From the NCBI RefSeq assembly GCF_036898825.1, contig NZ_JARUND010000001.1, positions 1,736,001-1,800,000 on the forward strand: DNA of 64,000 bases, written 5' to 3'. Positions 42,418-50,501 of this stretch are shown piece after piece; within the stretch, counting starts at the first letter, position 1, and every line of letters begins with the position of its first letter. A program made the position numbers and the translations under genes. The notes under the pieces were generated by a model, which saw only the letters and a program-made list of their open reading frames with translations, had not been told where the DNA came from and ran no database searches. Source of the stretch: Streptomyces sp. B21-083. GTDB lineage: Bacteria; Actinomycetota; Actinomycetes; Streptomycetales; Streptomycetaceae.

Positions 42418-44100
42418 TCAGGCCGAAGGCACCACGGGCAGGACGATGCGGGACGGCCGGGCGGGATCGTGGAAGACCTGCTGGTGGGCCACCCGGGCCG
42501 TGGTGGCGGTTTCCTCGGGCTCGCCCGTGTTGAGGTTGCGGTCCCAGCGGGGGAAGTTGCTGGAGGTGACCTGGACCCGTATCCGGTGACCCGCCCGGAA
42601 GACGATGCTGGTCGACCACAGGTCCACGACGTGCTCGGCCGCCTCGCCCGGTGTCGCCGCGCGCACCCTCACGATGCCGTCGGTCACGTTGAGCGAGACC
42701 CCGTCCTCGTCGACGTCGCACAGGCGCGCCACCCAGTCGGTCGAGGGCCCGTCCGTGGCGGCGAAGAGCACCACCCGGACGCGGCCGGTCACTTCCAGGT
42801 CCTCGGCGAGCGGTTCCGTGGTGAAGACCAGGACGTCCTCGCGCGCCTCTACAGCCGTCTGGTCGAGCGGCCCGGCACGGAACTCGTCGGTCATCAGGAG
42901 GGCACCGCCGGTGGTCGGCGCCGGATCCATGGGGTCGTAGGCGAACTCCTCGGGCTGCTCGGCGGTGGACGGCGACTGCTGCGTCAGGCGTCCGCCGGCG
43001 CGCAGGTGGAAGTCGGTGCCCACGGCCCGCGACAGGGGCCATTCCGTCTCCTCGCGCCACTGGTTGACGCCCATGACGAACAGCAGCACCTTGCCCGTGT
43101 CCGGCTCCGGAGCCTCGCCGCCGCCGTCGCCGAGGAGGCGCTGGAACCAGTCGAACTGCAGGTCGTGCACGCGTCCCCGCATGCCCATGAAGTCGGAGTG
43201 CGCAGCGAATCCGAAGTTGACGTCACCGACCACGTGCTGCCAGTTGGTGTGGGTCCACGGGCCCATGATCAACGTGGCGGACCGGCCGGCGCGGCGCATG
43301 GCGGTGAAGTTGTCGAGCGTGCCCTGGGTGAAGATGTCGTACCAGCCGCCGAGTTGGAAGGTGGGCAGGTCGACCTCGTCGTGGCGGCCCGCGACAGTAC
43401 AGGACCGCGCCCACTCGGGTTCCCGCCGGGAACGCTCGTAGCCCAGCTCGGGCAGATCGTGCCGGGCGAACGCGGGAAACCGTCCGGCGGGCAGCTCCCC
43501 GTAACCGCCGCGCGCCAGACCGTCCAGATCCCGTACGAGTCCGGTGACGCCGCTCACGAGTCCGTCGAGGTCGGTGCGGTGACGGCGTATCAGCGTGTCG
43601 GCGCCCTGCAGCAGGGTCCAGGGCGCCGTGATGCCGAGCTCGATCGCGCCGCCGCGCGTCCACAGACCGTCCTCCGGATCGGACCAGGTGATCATCGGCG
43701 CGAAGGCCTTCAGCTCCGGCGGCTTCGACAGCGCCGCCATCCACTGGGTGTTGCCGAAGTAGCTGCCGCCGATCATGCCGACGGAACCGTTCGCACCGGG
43801 CAGAGCGGCGGCCCACCGCACGGTGTCGTACCCGTCGCTCCCCTCGTACGTCCACGGCTCCCACTCGCCCTCGGAGGCGAACCGACCCCGGGTGTCCTGG
43901 ATGACCACCATGAAGCCACGCCTGGCCGCGGCCAGCGGATCGAGTACGACGCCCATCATCGGGGTCTGCTTGCCGTACGGCAGCCGGGCCAGCAGCACCG
44001 GCCACGGCCCCGTACCTCCGGGCCGGTAGACATCCGCGCGCAGCACCGTGCCGTCACGCATCTCCGCCGGAACATCGAACTCGATCCGTATCTCCGCCAC
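42418..44100 (-). CDS. CocE/NonD family hydrolase (X-Pro dipeptidyl-peptidase-like)
   Basis: 560 residues from GTG 44100, which has AAAGGAG 7 nt upstream. 'RIEFDVPAEMRDGTVLRADV' begins the alpha/beta hydrolase; nucleophile Ser is in 'VGMIGGSYFGNTQW', and the His probably in 'LIMGPWTHTNWQH'. 'VVIQDTRGRFASEGEW' is the family's conserved strand. The C-terminal jelly-roll PepX_C domain runs 'TEPLAEDLEVTGRVRVVLFA' to 'GHRIRVQVTSSNFPRWDRNL'. The family hydrolyses esters, amides or acyl groups. It is intact, yet lies among decayed fragments on both sides. Confidence 0.93.
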   Translation of the reverse strand: MAEIRIEFDVPAEMRDGTVLRADVYRPGGTGPWPVLLARLPYGKQTPMMGVVLDPLAAARRGFMVVIQDTRGRFASEGEWEPWTYEGSDGYDTVRWAAALPGANGSVGMIGGSYFGNTQWMAALSKPPELKAFAPMITWSDPEDGLWTRGGAIELGITAPWTLLQGADTLIRRHRTDLDGLVSGVTGLVRDLDGLARGGYGELPAGRFPAFARHDLPELGYERSRREPEWARSCTVAGRHDEVDLPTFQLGGWYDIFTQGTLDNFTAMRRAGRSATLIMGPWTHTNWQHVVGDVNFGFAAHSDFMGMRGRVHDLQFDWFQRLLGDGGGEAPEPDTGKVLLFVMGVNQWREETEWPLSRAVGTDFHLRAGGRLTQQSPSTAEQPEEFAYDPMDPAPTTGGALLMTDEFRAGPLDQTAVEAREDVLVFTTEPLAEDLEVTGRVRVVLFAATDGPSTDWVARLCDVDEDGVSLNVTDGIVRVRAATPGEAAEHVVDLWSTSIVFRAGHRIRVQVTSSNFPRWDRNLNTGEPEETATTARVAHQQVFHDPARPSRIVLPVVPSA

Positions 44101-44204
44101 GCGCTGCTCCTTTGCATGCCACGACGTTGTCAGACACATGGTCGAGCGTGGTCCCCGTCCCGCACTACACCCGAACGGGGGTGACTACAGCGCTTTCGGG
44201 GCGG

Positions 44205-44440
44205 TCACGCCACCGCGTTCAGCAGGTCGGCCAGCAGGTCGGGCCGTCCAAGGCGATGAAGTGGCCTGCTCCCGGCACCTGCGTGAAATCGGCGGCCTGC
44301 AGCAGCTCCTTGTCGGCCTGTCGGTCCGAAGGACGGGACCAGTCCCTCTCGCCGTAGACGAGGTGGACGGGTGCCTTGACCTCGGGGTAGCGCGAGCGGG
44401 CGGCGATGAGGCTGGGCATGCTCTGGTACCGAGACCCGCG
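44205..44440 (-). pseudogene. Alpha/beta hydrolase, C-terminal remnant
   Basis: The minus frame reads 'SRYPEVKAPVHLVYGERDWS' and 'VPGAGHFIALDGP', the acid and catalytic-His (GHF) motifs of alpha/beta hydrolases. A frameshift in the last codons separates this from the natural ending 'DLLADLLNAVA'. The N-terminal two thirds, with the nucleophile, is missing; the break is near 44440. Confidence 0.7.
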
Positions 44441-44577
44441 CGTACATCGATGACTTCGAGGACTGCGTCGCGCGCACCGCCTCCACCGAGGAGCTCTACC
44501 AAGCGATGCTGGAGATCCACCCGGACCGGGTCAACCCGGGCGCCCTGTGGGGCTCGGCCCGTTCGGTGAAGGGCTGA
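44428..44577 (+). pseudogene. MBL-fold metallo-hydrolase, C-terminal remnant
   Basis: 49 codons read 'TETRAYIDDFEDCVARTAST', 'EELYQAMLEIHPDRVNPGAL' and 'WGSARSVKG', then a stop. This looks like the helical C-terminus of an actinobacterial MBL-fold hydrolase. It begins abruptly where the opposing alpha/beta hydrolase scrap begins, so two gene tails now face away from a shared breakpoint. Confidence 0.55.
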
Positions 44578-44708
44578 CGCGACACGCCTGCTCCTCCCGG
44601 AAGGCCCCACCACGGCGGGTCTTGCCTCCACCGCCCAGGGCGCAACGATCAAGCAGAAGGCTTCCACATCGAAGCGGCTCCCGGGGGAAGCCCTGAACTG
44701 TCAGTAAG

Positions 44709-45030
44709 TCAGCTGACCGGGAGGGCGTGGAACACCGCGCGGTCCACGCTGACGTGGGCCGATGCCGTGAGGCGGCCGATCACCGCCTGGTAGCGGTCCA
44801 GGACGTACGCCTGCCTGACCTCCTCGTGTGCCGCGGCGAACGACTGGTGCCGGAAGTCGCCGCGGTGGGCGGTGAAGTAGGACCGAAGGGCGCTGTCGGA
44901 CGTGGTGATGACCCGCGTCTCCGTGAGCCCCTTCCAGAGGTCTGCCGCGAGGTTGCTCAGGACATGGGTGAAGTAGTTCGATTCGGTGTACTGCACCGGG
45001 CCGAAGATGACCTGGTGGGCGGCGACGTCT
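44709..45030 (-). pseudogene. Unidentified C-terminal gene fragment
   Basis: From about 45030 the minus frame reads 'AAHQVIFGPVQYTESNYFTH', 'VLSNLAADLWKGLTETRVIT' and 'RHQSFAAAHEEVRQAYVLDR', ending 'RAVFHALPVS'. It has the look of the natural C-terminal 105 residues of an enzyme, but I cannot name it. It is fused at its 5' end to an IS5-type transposase remnant, so the gene was cut there. Confidence 0.45.
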
Positions 45031-45323
45031 CCCGCACCTGGCAGCGCAGGAGTTCGGAGATCCGCTGGTCGAGTCCGTCCTGGCGCCACAGGCCGAAGTA
45101 GTAGAACACCGCCGACCAGGACGGCAGATCATGCGGAGGTAACGCCACTGGCAGCCCGTCCGGTTCTGGTAGAAGATCGCGTTCACGATCCCCCGCAGAT
45201 CGCAGGATCCGGGATCTCCGGTCGCTGACCGTGCCACCGGGCCTGTTTCCAGGCCATGATCATCGGCTCGATCAACGTCCACTGCTCGTCCGCCGAGTCG
45301 CTTGGGTACGGCTCTCGCTTCAT
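45030..45323 (-). pseudogene. IS5-family (DUF4096) transposase, N-terminal remnant with frameshifts
   Basis: ATG 45323 starts 'MKREPYPSDSADEQWTLIEP' and 'MIMAWKQARW'; after a frame change 'CDLRGIVNAIFYQNRTGCQW', and after another 'HDLPSWSAVFYYFGLWRQDG' and 'LDQRISELLRCQVRE'. The blocks are in the right order for the N-terminal DUF4096 domain of IS5-type transposases. At least two frameshifts and loss of the DDE domain make it dead. Confidence 0.8.
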
Positions 45324-45424
45324 GCCCACATCTCGGCATGCACATGCCCAGCAGATGGCCTGCCCGACGATCAGTACCTCGATTGAGCGATCACGAACCG
45401 AGGAAGATCGGACTCAACGTCCAC

Positions 45425-46387
45425 TCAGATCTCCTGGGGCTTGTAGGAGCTGGGTTCGCGCAGGGCGACGCGACCCAGGAGGTCGACGGTTTTGGTGACG
45501 CCCTCGACGGGGGCCACAAGAACGTCCTCGTGCTCGATGCTCAGGACGTCGTCGTAGCCGGCTCGACGCAGGGCGAGGCAGAAAGCGCGCCAGAACGCGT
45601 CGTCGTGGCCGTAGCCGAGGGTGACGTAGTTCCAAGAGCGTTCCTTGGCGGCCATGACCGGGAGGGTCTCCAGCCTGCCGGTCAGCGCCTGGCGGGAGGG
45701 TTCCAGCCGGGTGTCCTTGGCGTGTACGTGGTAGATCGCCTCGCCCAGGGCCTCGATGGCGGCCAGCGGGTCGGCGCCCATCCACATCAGGTGACTGGGG
45801 TCGAAGTTGGCACCGACCACGGGCCCGACCTCCTCGCGCAGGCGCAGGAGGGTGGGGACGTTGTAGACCGCCTGGTGGGCGTGCATCTCCAGAGCGAGCT
45901 TGAGTATGCCCTGGTCACGGGAGTGGGCGACGAGGTCTCGCCAGTACGGGAGTACGACCTCGGTCCATTGCCAGTCGAGGATCTGTGTGGTCTCCGGCGG
46001 CCAGGAGACCGTGATCCAGTTGGGGTTGGCGTCGCCCGGCCCGCCCGGCAGCCCGGACATCATCACCACGCGGTCGACGCCGAGGAGCGGGGCGAGAGCG
46101 ATCGTCCTGCGCGCGACCTGGTCGTGCTCCCGGCCGCTGGGCCCGGGGTGCAGGGGGTTGCCTGAGCAGGTGAGGGCGCTGATCGTGAGCCCTCGGTCGG
46201 CGACCTTGGCCAGCAGTTCGCGGCGCGCGCCGTCGCTGTCGAGAAGCCGGTCGATGTCGATGTGCGGGGCGGTGGACCAGGCGCCGGTGGCGAACTCCAC
46301 GTGGTCCAGGCCGAGTTCGGCGGCCAGGTCCAGGGTCTCGTCGAGCGTGAGGTGCCCGACGCTGTCGGTGTTCAGACCGATCTTCAT
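45425..46387 (-). CDS. Sugar phosphate isomerase/epimerase (xylose isomerase-like TIM barrel)
   Basis: 320 residues. 'MKIGLNTDSVGHLTLDETLD' and 'LAAELGLDHVEFATGAWSTA' start the barrel; metal-binding residues are probably in 'LKLALEMHAHQAVYN' (E167), 'VVGANFDPSHLMWM' (D197, H199), 'AIYHVHAKDTRLE' (H222) and 'VLSIEHEDVLV' (E285). This AP-endonuclease_2-type enzyme interconverts sugars or inositol derivatives. It is followed upstream by the C-terminal remnant of a Gfo/Idh/MocA oxidoreductase, so the pair was once a typical polyol/inositol catabolic operon. It looks intact; its operon is not. Confidence 0.92.
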   Translation of the reverse strand: MKIGLNTDSVGHLTLDETLDLAAELGLDHVEFATGAWSTAPHIDIDRLLDSDGARRELLAKVADRGLTISALTCSGNPLHPGPSGREHDQVARRTIALAPLLGVDRVVMMSGLPGGPGDANPNWITVSWPPETTQILDWQWTEVVLPYWRDLVAHSRDQGILKLALEMHAHQAVYNVPTLLRLREEVGPVVGANFDPSHLMWMGADPLAAIEALGEAIYHVHAKDTRLEPSRQALTGRLETLPVMAAKERSWNYVTLGYGHDDAFWRAFCLALRRAGYDDVLSIEHEDVLVAPVEGVTKTVDLLGRVALREPSSYKPQEI

Positions 46388-46461
46388 GATGCGTCCCGTC
46401 TGCGGTGCGGTCGGGCGGGGAGCGGTCGTTCCCCGCTGGTTAGGTGTGCCGGCGGCGGGGG

Positions 46462-47085
46462 TCAGATGTAGAGGGCTGGGCGGTCGGCGAGTTCCACCTC
46501 GACGCGGCGGCCCTCGGTCTGGGCGCGGATACCCGCCTCGCAGACCGCGGCCACGGCGTAGCCGTCCCAGGCGCTGGGGCCGGTGACCTCGCCGCGCCGG
46601 CTGGCGTCGATCCATGCCTGGACCTCGCGGTCGTACGCTTCCTCGAACCGCTCGACGAAGCCGGGGGTGACCGTGCCGCCCCAGCGTCCGCCGGTGCTGA
46701 CGAGCATGTCGTGCCGGTCGCCGATGCGGGCGGTGCCGTGCTCGCACACCGCCTCGGCCTGGACCTGGTAGCCGTAGCGGGCGTTGACGTAGATCTCGAC
46801 GTCGACCAGGGCGCCCCCGTCGGTTTCGAAGACGACGAACTGCGGATCGGCCAGTCCTTCGGGCGCGTTGCCGGAGGGCCGCGGCCGCATGACGGTGACG
46901 GAGGTGATCTCCTGGCCGAGCAGCCAGCGGGTGATGTCCATCTCGTGGGTCACGGAGTCGTTGATGAGCATGGCGCTGGTGAAGTCCGGCGGGCAGGACG
47001 GGTTGCGGTGCCGGTTGTGCAGCATCAGCGGCCGGCCCAGTTCCCCGCTGTCCAGCAGCGCTTTGACCTGACCGACACGTTCGAC
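46462..47085 (-). pseudogene. Gfo/Idh/MocA oxidoreductase, N-terminally truncated
   Basis: The minus frame from about 47085 reads '[20 protein letters not shown]', '[20 protein letters not shown]', '[20 protein letters not shown]' and ends '[13 protein letters not shown]'. This is the C-terminal alpha/beta domain of an inositol 2-dehydrogenase-type enzyme, with the conserved 'HEMD'. The NAD-binding Rossmann domain (about 120 residues) is missing. At the break the DNA continues, on the opposite strand, into a truncated cellulase. Confidence 0.85.
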
Positions 47086-47943
47086 CTGCTGCACAGGTCC
47101 TTCGTGACCAAGGGGATCCCGGTCGTCGTCGGTGAGTACGGGCTGCTCGGCTGGGACTCCGGCCCCGGCACGGTCGAACAGGGTGAGACGCTCAAGTACC
47201 TCGAGTATCTCGGCCACTACGCGCGGTATCGGGGCTTGACCACGATGCTGTGGGACAACGGCAGTCGCTTCAACCGCCGCACCATGCAATGGAACGACCC
47301 GAGCCTCTATGCGCAGATACGTTCCAGCTGGACCGGGCGCTCCGGCACCGCGTCCACCGACCAGCTCTTCGTACCCAAGGGCAGGACCCCGACCGACGCG
47401 ACGATCACGCTGAACCTCCACGGCACCAGGCTGACGAGGATCGATGTCGGCACCCGCCCCCTGGTCCGGGGCGTGGACTACACCCTCAGCGGCAGCACCC
47501 TGACGATCGCGGCGGCGACTCTCAGCCGGCTGACCGCGTCGCAGGAGCACGGCACGAATGCCGTCCTGTCCCTCCGGTTCACCGACGGAATTCCTTGGGC
47601 CGTCAACGTCATCACCTATGACAAGCCGGTGCTGACGAGCGCGACGGGTACGACCGCCTCGCTGGTGATACCCACCGCGTTCAACGGGGACAAGTTGGCG
47701 ACCATGGAAGCCGTCTACGCCGACGGCACCGCCGCCGGTCCGCAGTCCTGGACGACGTACAAGCAGTTCAACGTGGCCTTCACACCGGACTACACCGCAG
47801 GCACGATCACCTTGCCGACCGCGTTCTTCGGCGATGTCACCGACGGCGCCGCCGTGACCCTCACCTTCTACTTCTGGAGCGGGACGCGACTGACGTACAC
47901 ACTGACCAGGTCCGGCACCGCGGTCACTGGTACCTCCGCCTGA
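47055..47943 (+). pseudogene. GH5-type cellulase 3' part with CBM-X2 modules, 5'-truncated
   Basis: The plus frame reads '[20 protein letters not shown]', '[20 protein letters not shown]' (probable catalytic nucleophile Glu in 'VGEYG'), '[20 protein letters not shown]' and then two X2-like beta modules ('[20 protein letters not shown]', '[20 protein letters not shown]', '[19 protein letters not shown]'). It is the C-terminal third of a secreted cellulase. Signal peptide, acid/base Glu and most of the barrel are gone. Expression is unlikely because no start is provided. Confidence 0.85.
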
Positions 47944-48023
47944 AATCGGGCCCATCGGGAAGTCGCGAGGCTGCGAGACCTTCAGTACTGGCTGGTGACG
48001 GGCGCGTCGCTGTACGTGCCCGG

Positions 48024-48063
48024 CGGTGTGACGGCCGATCTCCAGGGATCGGCCGTCACACCG
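48024..48063. terminator. Strong hairpin terminator after the cellulase remnant
   Basis: Perfect 17-bp arms (48024-48040 and 48047-48063) enclose the loop TCCAGG. It lies about 80 bp after the cellulase stop and is probably its original terminator. Confidence 0.85.
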
Positions 48064-48109
48064 TTCACCTCCGCCCGGCGAGGGTGTCTACGAGTAAGAG
48101 ATCTACGTG

Positions 48110-48363
48110 AACCCACCGGCGCCCTGCCAGCCGACAACTCCGGCGTCAAAGGCCTGCTCTACCGCATCTGTTACTCCGGCAACACCCGCGCCTTCTTCGC
48201 CACCAGCACCTTTGGCAGCGGCAAGGTCACCTTCTGGGGCGACAGTTCGCCGATCGACGACGGTACCGGCCAGTCCGGCAGCACCCTCTACGACGGCTGG
48301 AACGACACCGGCGCCGCCAACGCCGCCCCCGCCCTCAACGCCACCGAGTGGCTGAGCCAGTAG
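48110..48363 (+). pseudogene. Secreted protein, C-terminal remnant
   Basis: The plus frame reads 'ADNSGVKGLLYRICYSGNTR', 'AFFATSTFGSGKVTFWGDSS' and 'PIDDGTGQSGSTLYDGWND', ending 'NATEWLSQ'. This 'GDSSPIDDGTG' ending belongs to exported actinobacterial proteins, probably hydrolases. The body and signal peptide are missing, so it is a leftover. Confidence 0.5.
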
Positions 48364-48787
48364 GCCAAAAGAACCAGTGACCAGTATCCGTAAGAGCTCG
48401 CGCGGACGGGCGTGACGGGGCACCCGGGGCAGAGACCGGGTGCGGTGCCCCTTGGGCCCCCGGCCCGTCCGCGCGAGCGACTTCCCAACCCGGCTGCTTG
48501 ATGCTCTCGATGATGCCCGCGAAGCCTTCGTCCCCATGGCCCGCGTTGATCTGGCGTTGCACAAGCCGCTGGACCATGGTGACCACCTCGGCGCTGATGT
48601 CCTGGCCCGAACTCGCGGCCAGGAGGGTTCCGAGGTCGGAGAAGTGGAGGCTCTGTTGCCCTTCGACGGTGCAGTCCCCGCCGTCGATGACCGCGGCGAA
48701 GCCCTGGAAGGCGCCGGTCATGACGGTCAGCCACGGTGTGGCCTTGCCGGCGAACTCGCCCGCCGTCACTCCGGCCGGGGCGACCAT
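48335..48787 (-). pseudogene. Imine reductase-like NADPH oxidoreductase, C-terminal remnant
   Basis: The minus frame starts 'MVAPAGVTAGEFAGKATPWL' and includes 'TVMTGAFQGFAAVIDGGDCT', 'LHFSDLGTLLAASSGQDISA' and 'NAGHGDEGFAGIIESIKQPG'. It is the helical C-terminal domain of imine reductase-type enzymes (6PGDH-like). The Rossmann domain is missing at the 48787 side. The last 40 codons are read-through past the natural end. Confidence 0.65.
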
Positions 48788-49156
48788 GGCGGCGCCGTGG
48801 ACACACCCCGCCGGCCCGGCACCGACAACGCACCATCACCAGCCAACGGCCCACACTGTGAGACCGGGACACATTGGTCAGAAATGTCAGGAGTCAGGCC
48901 CGGCCCCGGGACGAGCCGATCCTCAGTGGGTGGCCGCGCGGCGGCTCCGCCCGTTGTGAGCAATCGATGCGTTCGCAGACACCGCAGCAGGATCGAGGCT
49001 CAGACCTCGCCGCTGAGGAACGCTGAGGCACCCTGCCCGCAGCACCTGCCCAGCGAGAGCCTCAGCGACCGTCACGTGTCACGTTGCTGTCACCAACCCC
49101 GTCGAGCACCTGGACCACAACGGCCCCACCTGCGTGAACGGCATCGATCTATTACC
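48788..49156. other. Region without recognisable genes
   Basis: 370 bp between the reductase remnant and the repeated block. Frames have no ribosome site and no protein-like composition. Nothing is supported. Confidence 0.5.
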
Positions 49157-49320
49157 ACGTGAACGCCAAGAGACGGTTTCGCCTACCTGTGCCATGTGGT
49201 GCCCGGTGAGGGCGCCAAGATCAGGACTGGGGCGTGTTCCGGGCCGTCAAAGCGGTATTGGAGGGTGTTCGGTGGTGTCTCGCTCACCCGTCAGACCCTC
49301 TCATCTCTCACGAGATCTCA
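49157..49320. repeat. Empty-site copy of the DNA that flanks the IS3 element
   Basis: This block aligns with 36577-36634 joined to 37920-38020: 'CCTGTGCCATGTGG', 'GTGAGGG' and 'CCGTCAAAGCGGTATTG' are shared in the same order and spacing. It lacks the 1281-bp IS3 element, so it displays the pre-insertion target. The repeated sequence itself is non-coding and near IS110 scars; it is perhaps part of an old mobile element. Confidence 0.75.
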
Positions 49321-49589
49321 CACGACCGGTCCTCGAACGTCCCGGTACGTGTTCTCCTGCGTGCACTCGTCCTGCGGATTACAGCATCGAGCGTGGCGGG
49401 ATCCCCGCGGGTCGGCGTGACTCACCTGAAAGCCTTCCGGGATCTCCCCAACCAGCGGCTGGAACACCACACGGTGAACGAGTTCCGTCTTCAGGTCAGC
49501 AGTGGATGCGGCCTTGGCGGCTGGGGACCTGACCGCGTTCTTCTCGATCTTGGGCCCGTAGGATACGACTACATTTTGAAGGTCGATCC

Positions 49590-49817
49590 GTGGAGCGCAC
49601 CGTGAAAAGCTTGCTGACCCTGGTGGTCATATTGGCCCTTGCCGTGCTCTATCTGCTGCCGTCGTACATGGCGTTCGCGCGGGGCGCGAAGGACCGGTGG
49701 CTGATCCTCGTCATCAACGTGTTCCTCGGCGGATCGATCATCGGGTGGGGGGTGGCCTTTTACATGGCGACCCGCACGCCGAGGAAGGGCAGGGAGTCGG
49801 CGGAGACGCTCGCCTAG
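49590..49817 (+). CDS. Superinfection immunity protein-like small membrane protein
   Basis: 75 residues from GTG 49590; GTG 49602 is an alternative. A TM helix 'SLLTLVVILALAVLYLLPSY' and a second 'LILVINVFLGGSIIGWGVAF' flank a basic loop. 'YLLPSYMAFARG' and 'NVFLGGSIIGWGVAF' are the two signatures of the superinfection-immunity (Imm, T4-like) family, whose phage members block DNA entry by later phages. In bacteria the family is common and its role mostly unknown. 49321-49589 upstream contains no gene. Confidence 0.75.
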   Translation: MERTVKSLLTLVVILALAVLYLLPSYMAFARGAKDRWLILVINVFLGGSIIGWGVAFYMATRTPRKGRESAETLA

Positions 49818-50026
49818 CGAGCCCGTGCGTGGTGGGCCTTCCAGCGTCGCCGCAGCCAGTCGCCGGCCTCCCCGATCGCGACGAGGAACGCGGCCGACGC
49901 GGCGCACCGCACGAAGGACGCGGACTGGTCCACCGCCTTGCCGACGAGCCAGAGGCCGAAGGCGATCAGCATCCACCAGGCACCGAGTGAGACAACGAGA
50001 CGCCCCGGGCGCGGTTTGCCGGTCAC
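49814..50026 (-). CDS. Small two-helix membrane protein
   Basis: 70 residues from GTG 50026, whose GTGA overlaps the stop of the upstream gene. Two hydrophobic helices ('LGAWWMLIAFGLWLVGKAV', 'SFVRCAASAAFLVAIGEAG') are followed by a basic tail. It converges with the Imm-like gene and shares three bases with its stop. The family is unknown. Confidence 0.5.
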   Translation of the reverse strand: MTGKPRPGRLVVSLGAWWMLIAFGLWLVGKAVDQSASFVRCAASAAFLVAIGEAGDWLRRRWKAHHARAR

Positions 50027-50319
50027 GCGGTGGCGTTCCTGGTTCTACGAGGAGCGAGGGCCGCACCTTTGCGACCCGCTGCGGCCACGGCACCAGCGAG
50101 GGCCGTGGCCACCCGGACGATCGCGGGCGGTGCCTCGACCAGACGCTGGATCAGGTGGAGAGTCGCGGCGGGGCAGAGGGCGAGCAGGGCCCGGCCGAGC
50201 GGGCTGGTGGGTGCGCTTCGGCGCCGCGATCGGTGCGGTATCCGGCCGTCGGCCAGGGCGAGCCCGGCCGGTAGCCGGGTGCGGGAGAAGAGGCCGAGGC
50301 CGATCCGGTGCCGGGTCAT
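50023..50319 (-). CDS. Hypothetical protein, 98 aa
   Basis: From ATG 50319: 'MTRHRIGLGLFSRTRLPAGL', a basic stretch, then 'RALLALCPAATLHLIQRLVE' and 'AIVRVATALAGAVAAAGRKG', which is Ala-rich and amphipathic or membrane-associated. The overlap GTGA with the next gene suggests an operon of two small membrane proteins. Ala/Arg-rich composition leaves some doubt that it is real. 50320-50501 holds no gene. Confidence 0.4.
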   Translation of the reverse strand: MTRHRIGLGLFSRTRLPAGLALADGRIPHRSRRRSAPTSPLGRALLALCPAATLHLIQRLVEAPPAIVRVATALAGAVAAAGRKGAALAPRRTRNATA

Positions 50320-50501
50320 GAACACGAGGGCTCCAAAGGCGTCCGGGGGCGTCTCAGTTGAGGAGGGTGGTTGCCCGATGCCGGCGCGACTCAGCTGGGA
50401 ACCGGCCGGAACCCCCTCCCGACAGCACCTTGGACACCACCCGGTGAACGCATGGTAGAAGGTTTGGCGCGGCGTGGTGGCGGGCGCGTACCTAGATGGG
50501 T

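Noticed and set aside
42033..42533. Plus frame reading 'VGLLTEENLTAAFAEG'
   Set aside because: A few plausible residues only, within a decayed region; no start, no family and the opposite strand carries recognisable remnants.
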